Positions 33,528 to 44,627 of a DNA stretch of 64,000 bases are shown one piece after another. Each line of letters begins with the position of its first letter. The stretch's first letter is position 1. A model generated the notes under the pieces. It saw nothing but the letters and a program-made list of their open reading frames with translations. It was not told the DNA's origin and did not search any database. Source of the DNA: Phanerodontia chrysosporium (Eukaryota; Basidiomycota; Agaricomycetes; Polyporales; Phanerochaetaceae). The DNA is taken from positions 1,922,001-1,986,000 of the forward strand of contig MJGA01000003.1 of assembly GCA_001910725.1 (NCBI GenBank), given 5' to 3'. A program made the translations under genes and the position numbers.

Positions 33528-34282
33528 CTGGGGCCAGTTGGACTGGATATGGGTCAGTGCGGGACGCAGAGATCAGTAAACATGGCCAACTGTCACCTGG
33601 GATGATGATGGTGGTGCTGAGTCAGCAATATCTCGTCCTCGCGATGCCGTCATTTCGCCACGCGCAGAGACTGGCTGTCTCTCGCTGTGTTTTCTAGAGA
33701 AACGACCAGCTGCAGCAGCGAGCCACACTCGCAGAGACATCTGCGTCCCCGTCAAGATGCGAGCCGCGGACGATGGGCCTCAGCTAGCGGCTCACTACGG
33801 GAATAACCGAATGTGTACCTGACGTCAAGTCATATACGTTACTGAGTCTACTGCAGTATTAGTGCTAATATGCAGGCCTGAGCAAGTGTGCTGCTAAGGG
33901 ACATTCCTTGCAGAAGCATCTGCAAGAAATCACACTCAAGGAACCCCAGCTTCAGAGCAGGGTGAAAGCAGTTACATATGCCATCGTTGGTGAACGAAAT
34001 CGAAAGGATCTCGTTTCAGACATATACATGCGTACTGGATGTTATGCTCCAGATTTCCTGGCTATCCTTCGCTACTCGAGCTTGCACGATCGAGCGGAGT
34101 GATGGAGGGAGAATCGCAGATAGCCAAGCACGGAGGAACGCGTTTCTGTCTGTCGCCCAGAATTTCGTCACTTTACCGCCAACCCTCGTGTGCTCTCTTG
34201 CGATATCCCGTACTCACGCTCGTTTCATACTTTGCTGCCCTTCCCAACTCCGAGAGACTCGTCCTAATCCCCGCAACTGACC
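33528..34282. promoter_or_regulatory. Divergent spacer, F-box gene and UBE2O-like gene
   Basis: 755 bases between two outward start codons, longer than most spacers here. Open frames at 33908-34102 and 34039-34491 have no domain. Two ubiquitin-pathway genes share it, but co-regulation is only a guess. Confidence 0.45.
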
Positions 34283-37200
34283 ATGAACAACGAGCGACGG
34301 CGAACACCAGCAGCAAAGGTGACTTGCAAGGCGGCTCCTCTGCTGCACTCTGTCTAACGCGGTCCGCTTACGGCCAGTTCTACCAAGAGGACATCGTGCA
34401 ACTCATCGACGAGCCGCGCTCGTATGGAGTGGTCTTGGTGTGTCATCTGGCCTGCGCCCACTTGCTCGTCACTCACGTACCTGGTCTCTGAAATTCAGAG
34501 ATGCTGGCACGATGCCGAAGACCTACCCGCCTCACCCGACCAGATAGCTGCCGACCCGCTCATGCGGCCGCTGCAGCGTGGCGAAGTTGGGGTCTCTTTC
34601 TTCGCCCGTGGACTCGACATGCCACAGCGAGAAATCCTTCCAGAGTCCAAGCTCATGCTCTTAGATCGCATCTACCAGCCGGGCGATCTACTGAAACGGA
34701 GTGTGGACGACGTTTGCTCAGGGATTGTCACTAGGTGAGCTCCCAGCTCTGCTCACCACAGCTCTTAATATGCTTATTGTCGTGTAGCATTGATGTCAAG
34801 GGCCGTCTCGAGCATGCTATCACGGGGGACGAGATCCCGGGATGGAAGAGTAAAGAAGACGTCGAGTGCTATATTGACGTAGATATGGGAGATTATGTGG
34901 TCTATGACGACTGGGTCGGCCAGGTATGTCCCCCTCCTGCTGTGACTAGCCTTGACTGACGGATGAGTATGCGATAGGTTGTGGAGGTATGCATTTGCCA
35001 CTGTCTATGATTGTTCATTCAAATTGACATGGCAGGAAGATGTTCGACGAGGCCGTAGTGGAAATGAGTTCAGGAACCCTCGTCCGACTACCAGAATTGA
35101 GCGCACGACTAGCAGTAGGCGAAAGAGGGCCGGTACGTTTCATCCTCACGTACTCCTTGGCCCGTACTTATCCTGCTCTATTGCAGAATATCCTGCCTAC
35201 ACCGATGTCTGGCATGCAGAGCCTCGTGAACTTCTTTTTGGGCAATGTGCGTCCTAGTGCGCAAGACACGGTCATCGAGGTGAAGCGGACGGTTTTGGCC
35301 ATCGCCTGGCTGGCTATCAACCAATCCGTGCGTCTGCCCACGATCCTCCTCTTGCGTCCAGTCTCGCTGACATTTGGGAAGCTTGACCCAGCTGAGGCCG
35401 CTCAGCGGCCCCGCCCCAACGTTTTTGGCACGGACCGGACTTGGGCAAATTGACGCTTGTCCGAAGACGAGCTGAGCAATCCATGCGAGTGGGCGATCGC
35501 GTCGTCCTCAAGGACGGGTCTGGTCCAGTCTCGACTCATGGACGTGAGGGCGAGGGCCAGGCATCCTCACCGTCAACACCTTGGTCGTCAGGGAGACTCG
35601 CACAACTGTCAATGTGCTATGGCAAGACGGCACACGTGAGACCCTGGATGCTAAGGACACCATTCCATACCTCAATCCGGATGAATATGACTGCTGGTGT
35701 GTGCAAGTCCATGCGTTCCATGTCTTGCAACACTTACATTCTCCTTCAGGCCCGGAGATCATGTTATATGGAAAGGGGAGGATCAGACACGCCCTGCGGT
35801 CGTCCAGTCCGTCAACGCCTTCGACCGCACTGCATATGTCCGTTACACGGACGACGGCAGCGTGGAGCTGGCTTCCGTGCTCGAACTCGATCCGCACGGC
35901 TCCAGCGACTGGTCTTCTGTTTCTCCCGTTGAAGGCCTCGGTCTCCATCGCGGCGAGTTCATTTTCATCCACAAGGAAGGCACGACGAACGGTGCCCAGC
36001 CCCCTATGGTCCCACGCATAGGCGAAATGGAAGACTGGGTGCGCGAGTCGCCTGTCACGCATCTCGGCGAGAGCCCGCACCTCGCCGGCTGGCGGCGAGT
36101 CATGGCAGAGATCGGCAACGACATCGCGCAGAGGCGTGGCAAGGATCCTACAATCGAAGAAGGGAAGCTCAAGAGGCCGCAACCAAACGATACTTCGTTG
36201 AACTGGTTCGGCGAGGTCATTGATGTATGTGGTTCCAGATTCGTATTCTACGCTACATGTACTGACAATCTGCTCAAGCTACGCCTCGATGGAACTGTTG
36301 ATGTCATGTTACCTGACTCCACAGCCAACAACCTGCCGTTGGAGCGCTTGACACGACTATATGACGGTCTCGAGCAGCTCGAGGACATGTGGGATGATGA
36401 CCTCTCCGAGAGCGGAGACAGTTACGGAAGTCAGGATGAGCCGGAACAAGTCTGGGCCATGAACGAACGGGGCGAATGGGAGGTCGACGCCGACGATGGC
36501 GAGGACTGGTCGACAGATGAAGGCGAGGCGATGGAGGTCGACGGGAATGGTTGGCTGTCCAGCGACCCCACAGCAATGCAGCTGGCGGAGGACGTGGCTG
36601 TAGCAGAGATTAAGGTGCCTGCAGAAGAGGATGCGACGCCTGAGCCTCCTGCGGCTGAAGCCCGGCCTGTCCCCGAACACATACCGGAGGACGTTGGGCC
36701 TGCTGAGAATGGAGTGGCAGCGAGTGAGGAGGAAAAAGAAAAGTACTGGAAACGCTTCGAAATCCTCCCCTCAGTGCCGATCGACCATGCGTTCTACACG
36801 TCCGTGCCGGCGCAACCCTCACGAAACTTCTTGGCGCGATTGTCAAAGGAGTACAGGGTTCTCTCGAGTAGTCTGCCTGGTGCGTTACTCCCACCATCGA
36901 ACACTTGCCTTGACGCTTACGCTATGGTTCACAGACTCTGTCATCGTGCGGACGTACGAGGACCGTAATGACCTCCTTCGCTGTCTCATCATTGGTCCCG
37001 AAAACACTCCGTATGAAGATGCGCCCTTCGTTATCGACTGGATGCTGGACTCGAACTTCCCGCAAACGCCGCCGATAGCACACTTCCACAGCTGGACGAA
37101 TGGCAATGGCCGAGGTACGTGTACACGTCGCCTTCTCCAATGACGCTAAACTGACAGAGCTCCTCTACAGTAAATCCGTAAGTCGTCTTCGCTGCTTGGT

Positions 37201-37781
37201 GTCGTACGAGACTCACAGCGCTACTCAGTAACCTCTATGAGGAAGGCAAGGTTTGCCTGTCCATCCTCGGAACATGGGCCGGCGACAAAAATGAGACGTG
37301 GAGTGCGTCCCGGTCATCGCTGCTGCAGGCGTTCGTGTCGATCCAGGGCCTCGTGCTCGTCAAAGAGCCCTGGTTCTGCGAGCCCGCGTACGAGAAGCTG
37401 AGGGGCACCGAGGAGGGCATCGTCAACAGGTAAGCCGACGTCGTCTCACCTACGCCACAACAGTCTCGCTGACAGCACCACCCCAGCCGACTCTACAGCG
37501 AGAAGGCGTACGTGCTCTCGCGCGGCTTCGTGCGGCGCGCGCTCGAGCTCCCGCCGGGCGGGCTCGAGGCAGAGCTGCACTGGCTCTACTTCACGAACGG
37601 CCGGCTCAAGAAGATCCTCGACGACGCGCGCGCGCTCATCGCGAAGAGCCGGGCGCCGCCCGCCGAGGAGAGCGCGGCGGACAGCGAGCGCGCCGTGCCG
37701 CGGCTCACCGGCGGCGGGATCATCACCCTCGAACGGACGTTGGCGAAGCTTCAGGCTATCTACGATGCGCACCGCGCATGA
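34283..37781 (+). CDS. UBE2O-like E2/E3 hybrid ubiquitin-conjugating enzyme; frame broken at two sites
   Basis: Large ubiquitin-conjugating enzyme of the UBE2O type. The start at 34283 ([12 protein letters not shown]) is followed by [13 protein letters not shown] and tandem SH3-like barrel modules with the recurring [27 protein letters not shown] and [15 protein letters not shown] motifs. An acidic low-complexity region follows (36370-36720). The C-terminal UBC domain has [38 protein letters not shown] and the active-site motif [20 protein letters not shown] (catalytic Cys near 37254). After it come [17 protein letters not shown] and a helical tail ending IYDAHRA. Two frame changes occur in otherwise good coding sequence, near 35414-35417 and at 35560-35561. 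Each is cured by one added C or G. Introns are many and short. Confidence 0.85.
35414..35417 (+). other. Probable single-base deletion site in UBE2O-like gene
   Basis: The frame with [12 protein letters not shown] stops at 35452; the frame with [20 protein letters not shown] starts within it. One more C in the four-C run joins them. A rival reading uses an intron with a weak GTCTGC donor, so this site is less certain than the others. Confidence 0.6.
35560..35561 (+). other. Single-base deletion site in UBE2O-like gene
   Basis: [10 protein letters not shown] runs into [20 protein letters not shown] only if one G is added to the GG at this point. No usable splice pair is present. Confidence 0.7.
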
Positions 37782-38563
37782 CGACGCTAAAGTCCACGAC
37801 ACGGCGGGGGACGTCTCCGGCCGGGCGCAGCGACGAGCTGCAGTCTCGATGTTCGCGACCGATGTATATCATAGCATACTCAGCCATCTCGGGTTAATGG
37901 TGTCCGTACCCCATGTAGCAGTTAAATCGATTAAACTAGACCTTTTCTCCCGAGTTCACGATGCACGCGCGTTGGGAGAACAGGCAAAGGCACGTTGCTA
38001 TTGAACGACGAGTGGGTATATATCACGGATGCATCATATAATGGGTGTCTGGCGGCTCTATCGTGCAATGAGTGCAGGACATTAGAGACGGGGATATATG
38101 GGGCGAAAATCGAGTTTGCATCCTCACAGCTGCAGAGTGCAACGCGGATGACGTAGACTACACGAAAGTAGGATATTCGAGGGAAACATGGAGAGAGTCC
38201 AAGAGATCGAGGAAGGAAATGTAATTTAAAAAGGCGGGGAGAGCGAGGCTAGGTGAGACACAGACTACAGCGATGGGTGGGTAAAAGAACAGGGCTAATG
38301 CGACAGGCCTCCAAGTTGCCGCGGGGTGCGCAGAACCTGGGGAAGAAAGGACAACGGCGGCCGGCGCGCCGGCGGCAGTAAGACAGGATAGCAATACAAG
38401 GGCGAGCGAAGTCGAATGCATCCCAGGATGGCAAGGTCGCTGAAGATGTGTGTCTGGGCGCCACTGGTGGAGAGTGGCGAGCCTCGCGTGAGGGGGTTGG
38501 TACAGTCGGGGTAGATGATACAAACAGGGTGGGTAGGAGGGCGTGAGTGCTTTTAAAACAAAT
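37782..38563. other. Convergent 3' spacer, UBE2O-like gene and KRE6/SKN1 copy 2
   Basis: 782 bases between two stop codons, the longest convergent spacer in the window. No coding, RNA or repeat signal stands out; small open frames are not protein-like. Confidence 0.5.
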
Positions 38564-40850
38564 TTAGCACTGGCCCAGGAATTTGTTCTTGGGGAACGGC
38601 TGGCCATAGTCGTCGCGCCAAGTGGTGAGGTTCGGGTTCGTGTAGGCCTCGATGTATGTGTTGATGTAGGCCTGGGTGGGGAAGTCGTCCGGATCGCATC
38701 CGTAGTTAATGTGGTCGGGGTCTTGGTACACCCGGATGTAGTCTATCTTCATGGTGGCAGGGAACTGCAGGTGGTCGAGGTCGACGGTGCCAAAGTTTCG
38801 GGACATGCCCAGGTTGGCGATGATGTACATGGGCTCTTGGGGACGGGGCGCGCGCCGATCTCCACACGAGAGTCAGCGGCCATACCGCCTTGCTTGAGCG
38901 TCCAAGCAACCTTGCCGTCGGCGATCCAGCTAATATACTATATGGGAGGTTAATTTCCGCGACACGAATAGGACAACCAAACTCACAGCGCCATCGAAGC
39001 CGGGTTGATACTGGAACCCGTAGACGGAATACTGGTTTCCAGTCAATTCGTAGGCTTCCTGGTCTATAATACAAGGTGAGCCTACGACACAGACACAGAT
39101 CGGAGAGTTACGTACTGGTTTGAGTGACTCCAGAAGTAGCTTGCTGGAAGACACCTCCGATGTACGAGTTCAGCTCCGTGATGGTAGGGTCCGGAATGAT
39201 GAGGTTGTCGGTCGTGTTGAACCACTCATATCCGGCGTTGAATGGCTACGAACAGGAACGTGAGCCCAGGCCTCGAAAAGAGCACATGCAAACTTACACC
39301 CCACTGCGCTGATTGAGAGACCTGCCCTGAGCCGTCGCTGATCTGCAAGGGTGGTCAGATCCACGAAGAGTCTGATGCCAAGTGTGCCCTGCATACCTGT
39401 GCCTCGAAAATATCGATTTCCGGCGCAGACCGCCCGACATACGTCCCGTCGGAGTGGACCGGTCCTGGGTGCGACTCGCCCGCACAAGTGCAGCGCGAGA
39501 GTCGCTGGCCAGGCAGGAAAGAGAGAACGCCGTCCTCTGTCGGATCGCCGCCCGTGACGGCGGCAACGGGGAGCCCATTCATCGACTGGTTGGCAACGGT
39601 GCCAATATCGCAGGAGTCGTACGTGTAAGGCCACTGATTGATTACCGCGGATCAGCACGAGCGCAGCAGATGATGAACGGGACAACGCACCATGCCCTCG
39701 AGACTGGCACCGTAGCCAGCGCGGCCGAGGTTACCCATCGTCCAGACAGCAGGCCAGAGCCCGACGACATTGTTGATACCGGGCAGCACAACGCTCGTCT
39801 CGATCAGACCGCCGGTGAAGCAGAACTTGTTCCAGGTCGACATCATGCCTCCCTGGTAGTCCAGGCCGTGCGTCTGCTTCTTGGACAGCGTGATCTCCAA
39901 GCTGCCGTTCCGGGTCGTGATCGCCGCGGGATCGTACCACTCGAGGTTGTTCGTCTGCCAGTAGTGGAGGTCGACCGCTTCCCAGTATGGGTCATCGCCA
40001 GGGTAGAACGTGCGTCCGTCAACGTTGAACTCGTCCGAGAAAATGAGTTGCCAGTTCTTTCCGGTGATGTAGTCCGGCTTGGTGTACGCCTCGCGGGGCG
40101 TATCCAGGTCGACCAAGCCCCAATTCCCAGGGATGCTTGGGATCTGCGGGCTGTGAGCAGAAAGTTCCCGAACCGGGTTGATTGAAACACACCTGTCCTG
40201 ACGCATTGATCCCACCAAGATTGAATCCTCCGAGCGTCGACTGGGTCTCTCGGGTGAAGTGACTGATGATCGGGTATCCCGCGCTTTGATAGAGCAGAGG
40301 TGAGTTTTACGAGCTGCGGTTCAGTCAAGGCGGTACGTACAAGAGCGCGAGCAGTCCGATGATGAGGACGATGAGGCAGCCCAAGTTAGTCAAGGAGCGG
40401 TAGGTGAAGAAGTCACCGCCGTGGTCGCGCTTGCGGTCGCGCCGAGGGTCGGGGTTGTGAATGAAGTCATCGGGTTCTGGGTACTCCATCGACAGGTTCG
40501 CGCCCCATTCGTGCGGGTTTGGGGACAACGAGAACTGCTCGCAGGTCAGACGGGTCTGCAAAGCGTGTCGCAGGGCATGCGCACCTTGTCCGAGATGGAT
40601 TGCGGTATCGGCGCAGATTTTCCAGAGTAGCGAGAGTCGTTCTGCGTGCGGGGTCAGTGGGAAAGAAGAGGCCCGGAGAGTGGTGGGCACGCACGAGCGA
40701 GGCTTCGCTGACGGACATCGACTGTGGCGACTGGGCGAACGCGGCCTGCACGCTCGGGGAGACTGGGCTCCGGGACTGAGGCGTCAAGAGGCTCGAGGTT
40801 GAAGAAGAATTGCTTCTATTGTACTGGGCTGGCCTGAGGGAGGAGGCCAT
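38564..40850 (-). CDS. KRE6/SKN1-type beta-glucan synthesis protein (GH16), copy 2; frame broken near 38840
   Basis: Paralogue of the gene at 12194, with the same role in cell-wall beta-1,6-glucan. The start at 40850 gives a longer Ser-rich cytosolic tail (MASSLRPAQYNRSNSSSTSS). A second exon NDSRYSGKSAPIPQSISDK and a third FSLSPNPHEWGANLSM mirror exons 2 and 3 of copy 1. HNPDPRRDRKRDHGGDFF precedes the membrane segment NLGCLIVLIIGLLALL. The GH16 domain carries SDEFNVDGRTFYPGDDPYWE, GLWPAVWTMGNLGRAGYG, catalytic SAPEIDIFEAQ (about 39400), LTGNQYSVYGFQYQPGFDGA and LGMSRNFGTVDLDHLQF. The end is TTWRDDYGQPFPKNKFLGQC. Between GARPVP and EPMYIIANLG one C is missing from a four-C run (38839-38842), judged against copy 1. 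Confidence 0.92.
38839..38842 (-). other. Single-base deletion site in KRE6/SKN1 copy 2
   Basis: Copy 1 reads RPVPQEPM then YIIANLGMSRNF. Copy 2 reads RPVP then KSPCTSS in frame; one more C in the run restores QEPMYIIANLGMSRNF. The paralogue in this same window makes this a direct internal comparison. Confidence 0.85.
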
Positions 40851-41114
40851 GGTGGGTCCGTGCGGACGGGAGGAGGGAGGGAAAGAGTGGAGGGTGAAAG
40901 AAAGTGGGTGTGCTGGTGGTAATTAGGGGAGGGGAGATAGTACAAGGCCTGAGGAAGATGACGGTGGGAGAGAGAAGGTGTAGCAAAGTGCGAAGCGCCC
41001 GTCCGCCAAACAATCGAACGCGTCCCTTGCGTCCCTTTTCTCCACAGCAACGCGCGGCAATCCACTGCGAAAAACTATTTTACTACACTTGACGACATCG
41101 CGGGACTCAGCCTA

Positions 41115-42476
41115 TCACTCCATGGGGCCACAACCAGTGCGCGCGACGTCACCCTCGAGCCCGGCACCCTCCAACAGGCCCAGGATGCCGCCCCGGCTGC
41201 TGCCCGCCTTGAACCCCTCCACCGCACGCTCGACCCGCCCCAGGCCCGTCCGCTCCCCGCCCTCCCCGCCGACCTCGAGCCCGCGCTCCGCCGCCAGCTC
41301 GTCGATCTTCTTCAGCCGCGCGAGCACCGCGTCGTTCGCCCGTGCCAGGGCCTCGCGCTCCAGCGCCGTGCGCGCGTCGAGCGCAGCCCCGCTCTCCCGC
41401 GCCGGGTCGATCACGCCCAGCAGCCGCGTCTTCTCCAGGCTGTAGATCGCCCGCGACGCCTCGGGCGGGTGCGAGATGAGCGTGTGCGTCGTCTTTGGCA
41501 TGGCGCTGCTGCTGCTCGCACCGGGCTCGGGAGCCGTATCGGGGTACGTGTACGTGTTCTTGTCGAGCCAGCGGTCCAGAGCGGCGATGGCATCCTTGGC
41601 CCTGCGCGCTTTGTCGCGTTTCGAGGGGCGCCCTTTCTTCTTGGCCGTCGTTTCCGAGGCGGCTTCGGTGCTGTCCTCGACGAAGCGCTCCCGGGGAATC
41701 TCACTAGGGTTCTGAGCACGCAGAGAAGTTCTGGGCAGAATGTGAAATGCTTGGCCTGAAAGTAGGGTCTCCAGCAGATACGTAGCGTAAGGTCGCAGCG
41801 GGAGAAGGTGCGGAGCGGCCAAGTTCTCGGGCAGTTCCAGTAGCGTCTCGTAGATGTCTCAACGGTGTTAGACGCGTTAGCCAAAGCGAAAGCTGTGATA
41901 TACCTTTAGACGTACCGAGAGGCATCGGGATGTGCTTCAAGACGTGCAGCGATGGAGAAGAGGTTGAAGGCTGTGTCATAAAGAAAGTATACAATCCAAA
42001 TAGTGCTATGGTCTGTGCCAGCGGATTCACGCTCTCTATGAAGTACTCTGCAGACTATTAGGCGGATAACCAAGAGGGTCACGGATAGACACACCAGAGA
42101 AGCACCGGAGGACAATCCTGATGAATGTCTCTCTTGCCCTGCCGTCAAGGACCTTGAAATGAAACCAAGGCCAGCCATAGTGCTTCCAAATCGCCTTGAA
42201 GAAAGCAAAGGGTTGTGAAACTGGATCAAGGGACGCAATCTCATGGATCTCGTGAGGTAGCGGCGCGTCCAGAACGGCGCGCATCACGACATCGTCGTCT
42301 GCCTGCGCCGCATCCTGCTGGGCGGGCCTCTGGGGCTGGAGGTAAGCGTGCGCAAAGACCTGGACGAGCTGGGCAATGTCCTCGCGTACGGCGTCGACAA
42401 AGAGCGAGGAGGTGAAGTAGGAGGGCTGGAGGAGGATCTCGCCGCGTGAGACAGAGGGAGCGGGCGCGGTGGACAT
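41115..42476 (-). CDS. SNAPC1 (SNAP43)-like snRNA-activating complex subunit, tentative
   Basis: Tentatively a subunit of the complex that starts snRNA transcription. The start at 42476 gives STAPAPSVSRGEILLQP. Later come FFKAIWKHYGWPWFHFKVLD, GRARETFIRIVLRCFS, NPLAQTIALFGLYTFFMTQP, LHVLKHIPMPL and LLPLRPYATYLLETLLSGQA. The run FxxIWxxxxWxxxHFxxLxG, then an E-x-F-I-R helix, then LxGLYxxFxTQP matches my memory of the SNAP43 domain (helix, W motif, gLYxLYxLYxTQ). The C-terminal third is low complexity: a basic KKKGRPSKRDKARRAKD patch, Pro/Ser-rich, then Ala/Glu/Arg/Gly-rich helices to the stop at 41115. Four or so introns. Another helical adaptor family is possible. Confidence 0.55.
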
Positions 42477-42693
42477 TTGGGAGGGACAAAGAGGAGGCCG
42501 CAGTGCGTGATGCGTGCGCGGGCCACGTGGGCGCCACAATGGCATTGGCTCGACCCGGTTCGTGGCGCTCGCAGGCCCCGAACACTCTCCCACCGTCAGT
42601 CGCAAGCTCAGGCTGCATGCCCTTTGTCTGCCAGACTGTCCCGAGGCTCCCATCCACCTCTCCGCTCCGACTCGCTCCCGCACCCCCGCCATC

Positions 42694-44504
42694 ATGTCGA
42701 AGCTCCTCCGCAGGCCCACCCGCCAGACATGCTTTTTCTGCAACTCTGAAGTACACCCAAAGGACCCTCGCTCCTTCCGATGCCCACACTGCGACTGCTG
42801 GAACCGCTACGACGCCAACGGAGAGATCCTCTCCGACGACCCTGCCATGCACGACGAGAGCCTCAACACCCGCTCCTTCGCCAGACGAGGTGAGACGCGC
42901 CCTCGCACACTCCCCGCACGGGCCGCTCGCTGATCCCAGCGCGCGCAGCCTCTCCCCAGAAGGACAGACTTCCAGCGTCGTACGGGACGTCCTCCGTATT
43001 CTGCAACAGCTGCCGGACGAACCAGACGCTCACCGCCAACCTCCTCGCCAACTACCTGCCCGCCCCGGACGTACGTGCCCCTCCCCTACACAAAGCGCCC
43101 CTGCGCCCCATGTTGATTCCCCGCCCCCGCAGGACCCAGAGTACGCTCGACGCGCCGCCAGCCTCCCCGCGTACCGCGCCTCGCTCGAAAAACGCTACCC
43201 GTCCGTGTGCCCGGCCTGCCTGCCCGCCGTCGAGGAGGAGATCAAGCGCAGGGACCACATGGCGCGCACCAACGCACTCGGCGTGCTCCTCAAGAATAGC
43301 AAGGGCAAGGGCAAGGAGCGCCAACGCCAGAGTTCGGGGAGCCACGCGCAGCGCAACAGAGCGACACTGGAGAAGGATATGTTTTTATGGAGGATACGAG
43401 GCGTCCTGTGGTCTACGACACTGGTTCTTGTGCTATCATGTTACATCTGCGGTGCGCAAATACTTTTTTTAACGATGCCTGACCGAGTTTGACCACTGCC
43501 AGCAGCATTGACCAACTATGCACCATTACGACTTTCCCCATCAATTCGAACCACCGCACCCCTCCCAGCTCTGCTGTCTTTACTTTGGACAGCGTGGGAT
43601 CCAAGATATGCCACCTTCCGGCGATCACAGCTGCAGGGACGAGAAGTGCGCCTCAGAAGGAAGCGGGAATACAACGTGCGTCCCTCATGCCTGCAGCTCT
43701 GCACCTCCCCCTGACGCATGATGTAGATCCTACAAAGCTTGGCATGGGCTTCGCGTGTAATAACAGCTGTGCTGCTATCGATATCAACCTTCAAGCCCTC
43801 TTGGATACATTTTTACCACGTGCAAACCACAATATCGACCCTACCGATATCTCTGCGGCGGTCTCAGTGGTATTGTATCATATTACTCGCATTAGAACTG
43901 GGGTACGTGCAATTTTAAAAGCCTAAATCAGTCGAACTGACCCTTGGTGCAGGTCCTGCTGCGTTCGGCGATGATTCTCCGCATCGACCGCCCGCCACCA
44001 GTACGACTCATGGAACAGTTTTCATACCGCCCATCGCTTCCCCCATCCGACACTTCCTCCGCACCCGAATCACGACTAGCGACGCCCGCGGTCGACACCG
44101 CGCCGGACCTTCTCTCCACACTCACCCTCTCCAACAACCCCGTCCTCGCCGGGCCCGTGTTTGGCGTGCCGTCCTTTGCCCAGCGCATGAACGGCCACGC
44201 GGCGGACGGCTGCGGCCCCGCAGACGCGATCGTCGACATGGACGACGCGATGGACGAGGACGACGAGCGCGAGCGCGACCCGGACGCGATGGACTGGACG
44301 CCGGCGAGCCCCGCAGCACCGCCGCGCACGCGCACGGAGAACGTGCTCCTGCGCCCACAACGCTTCTTCCCGCGCGAGGAGCCGACGGGCCTCGAGAGCC
44401 TCTTTGCAGAGACGATCAAGCTCTCCGACGACGACATCGCGCGCCTCGAGGAGCAGCAGCGCAGGGGCCTGCTGGGGTGGGTGCGGACGAAGATCGTGGG
44501 GTGA
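42694..44504 (+). CDS. Ima1-type inner nuclear membrane protein
   Basis: Probable inner-nuclear-membrane protein related to S. pombe Ima1 and animal Samp1/NET5, which link heterochromatin and the cytoskeleton to the envelope. The start at 42694 gives two CxxC pairs in TCFFCNSEVHPKDPRSFRCP and HCDCWNRYDANGEI. After an intron come VFCNSCRTNQTLTANLLANY, YRASLEKRYPSVCPACLPAV and EEEIKRRDHMARTNALGVLL, the full Ima1 N-terminal zinc region. Hydrophobic segments follow: VLWSTTLVLVLSCYIC (about 43405-43450), ASRVITAVLLSISTF (about 43755) and CIILLALELG (about 43875-43903). The cytoplasmic tail is acidic (VDMDDAMDEDDERERD) and ends LLGWVRTKIVG. The exon ending at 43900-43903 fits the phase only with donor GTGCAA, or with one extra G in the run of four G. 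Confidence 0.85.
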
Positions 44505-44627
44505 CAGTTTTCTTTGGAGGCAATGAATACGCGTTGTCGGTGGTCTATCATACATCGAGTGATGCAGCGACAGACAGTGTACGTGATCTAAGGGTATATG
44601 TCCGCTTGTACTAGTGCCCCTCGTCGT

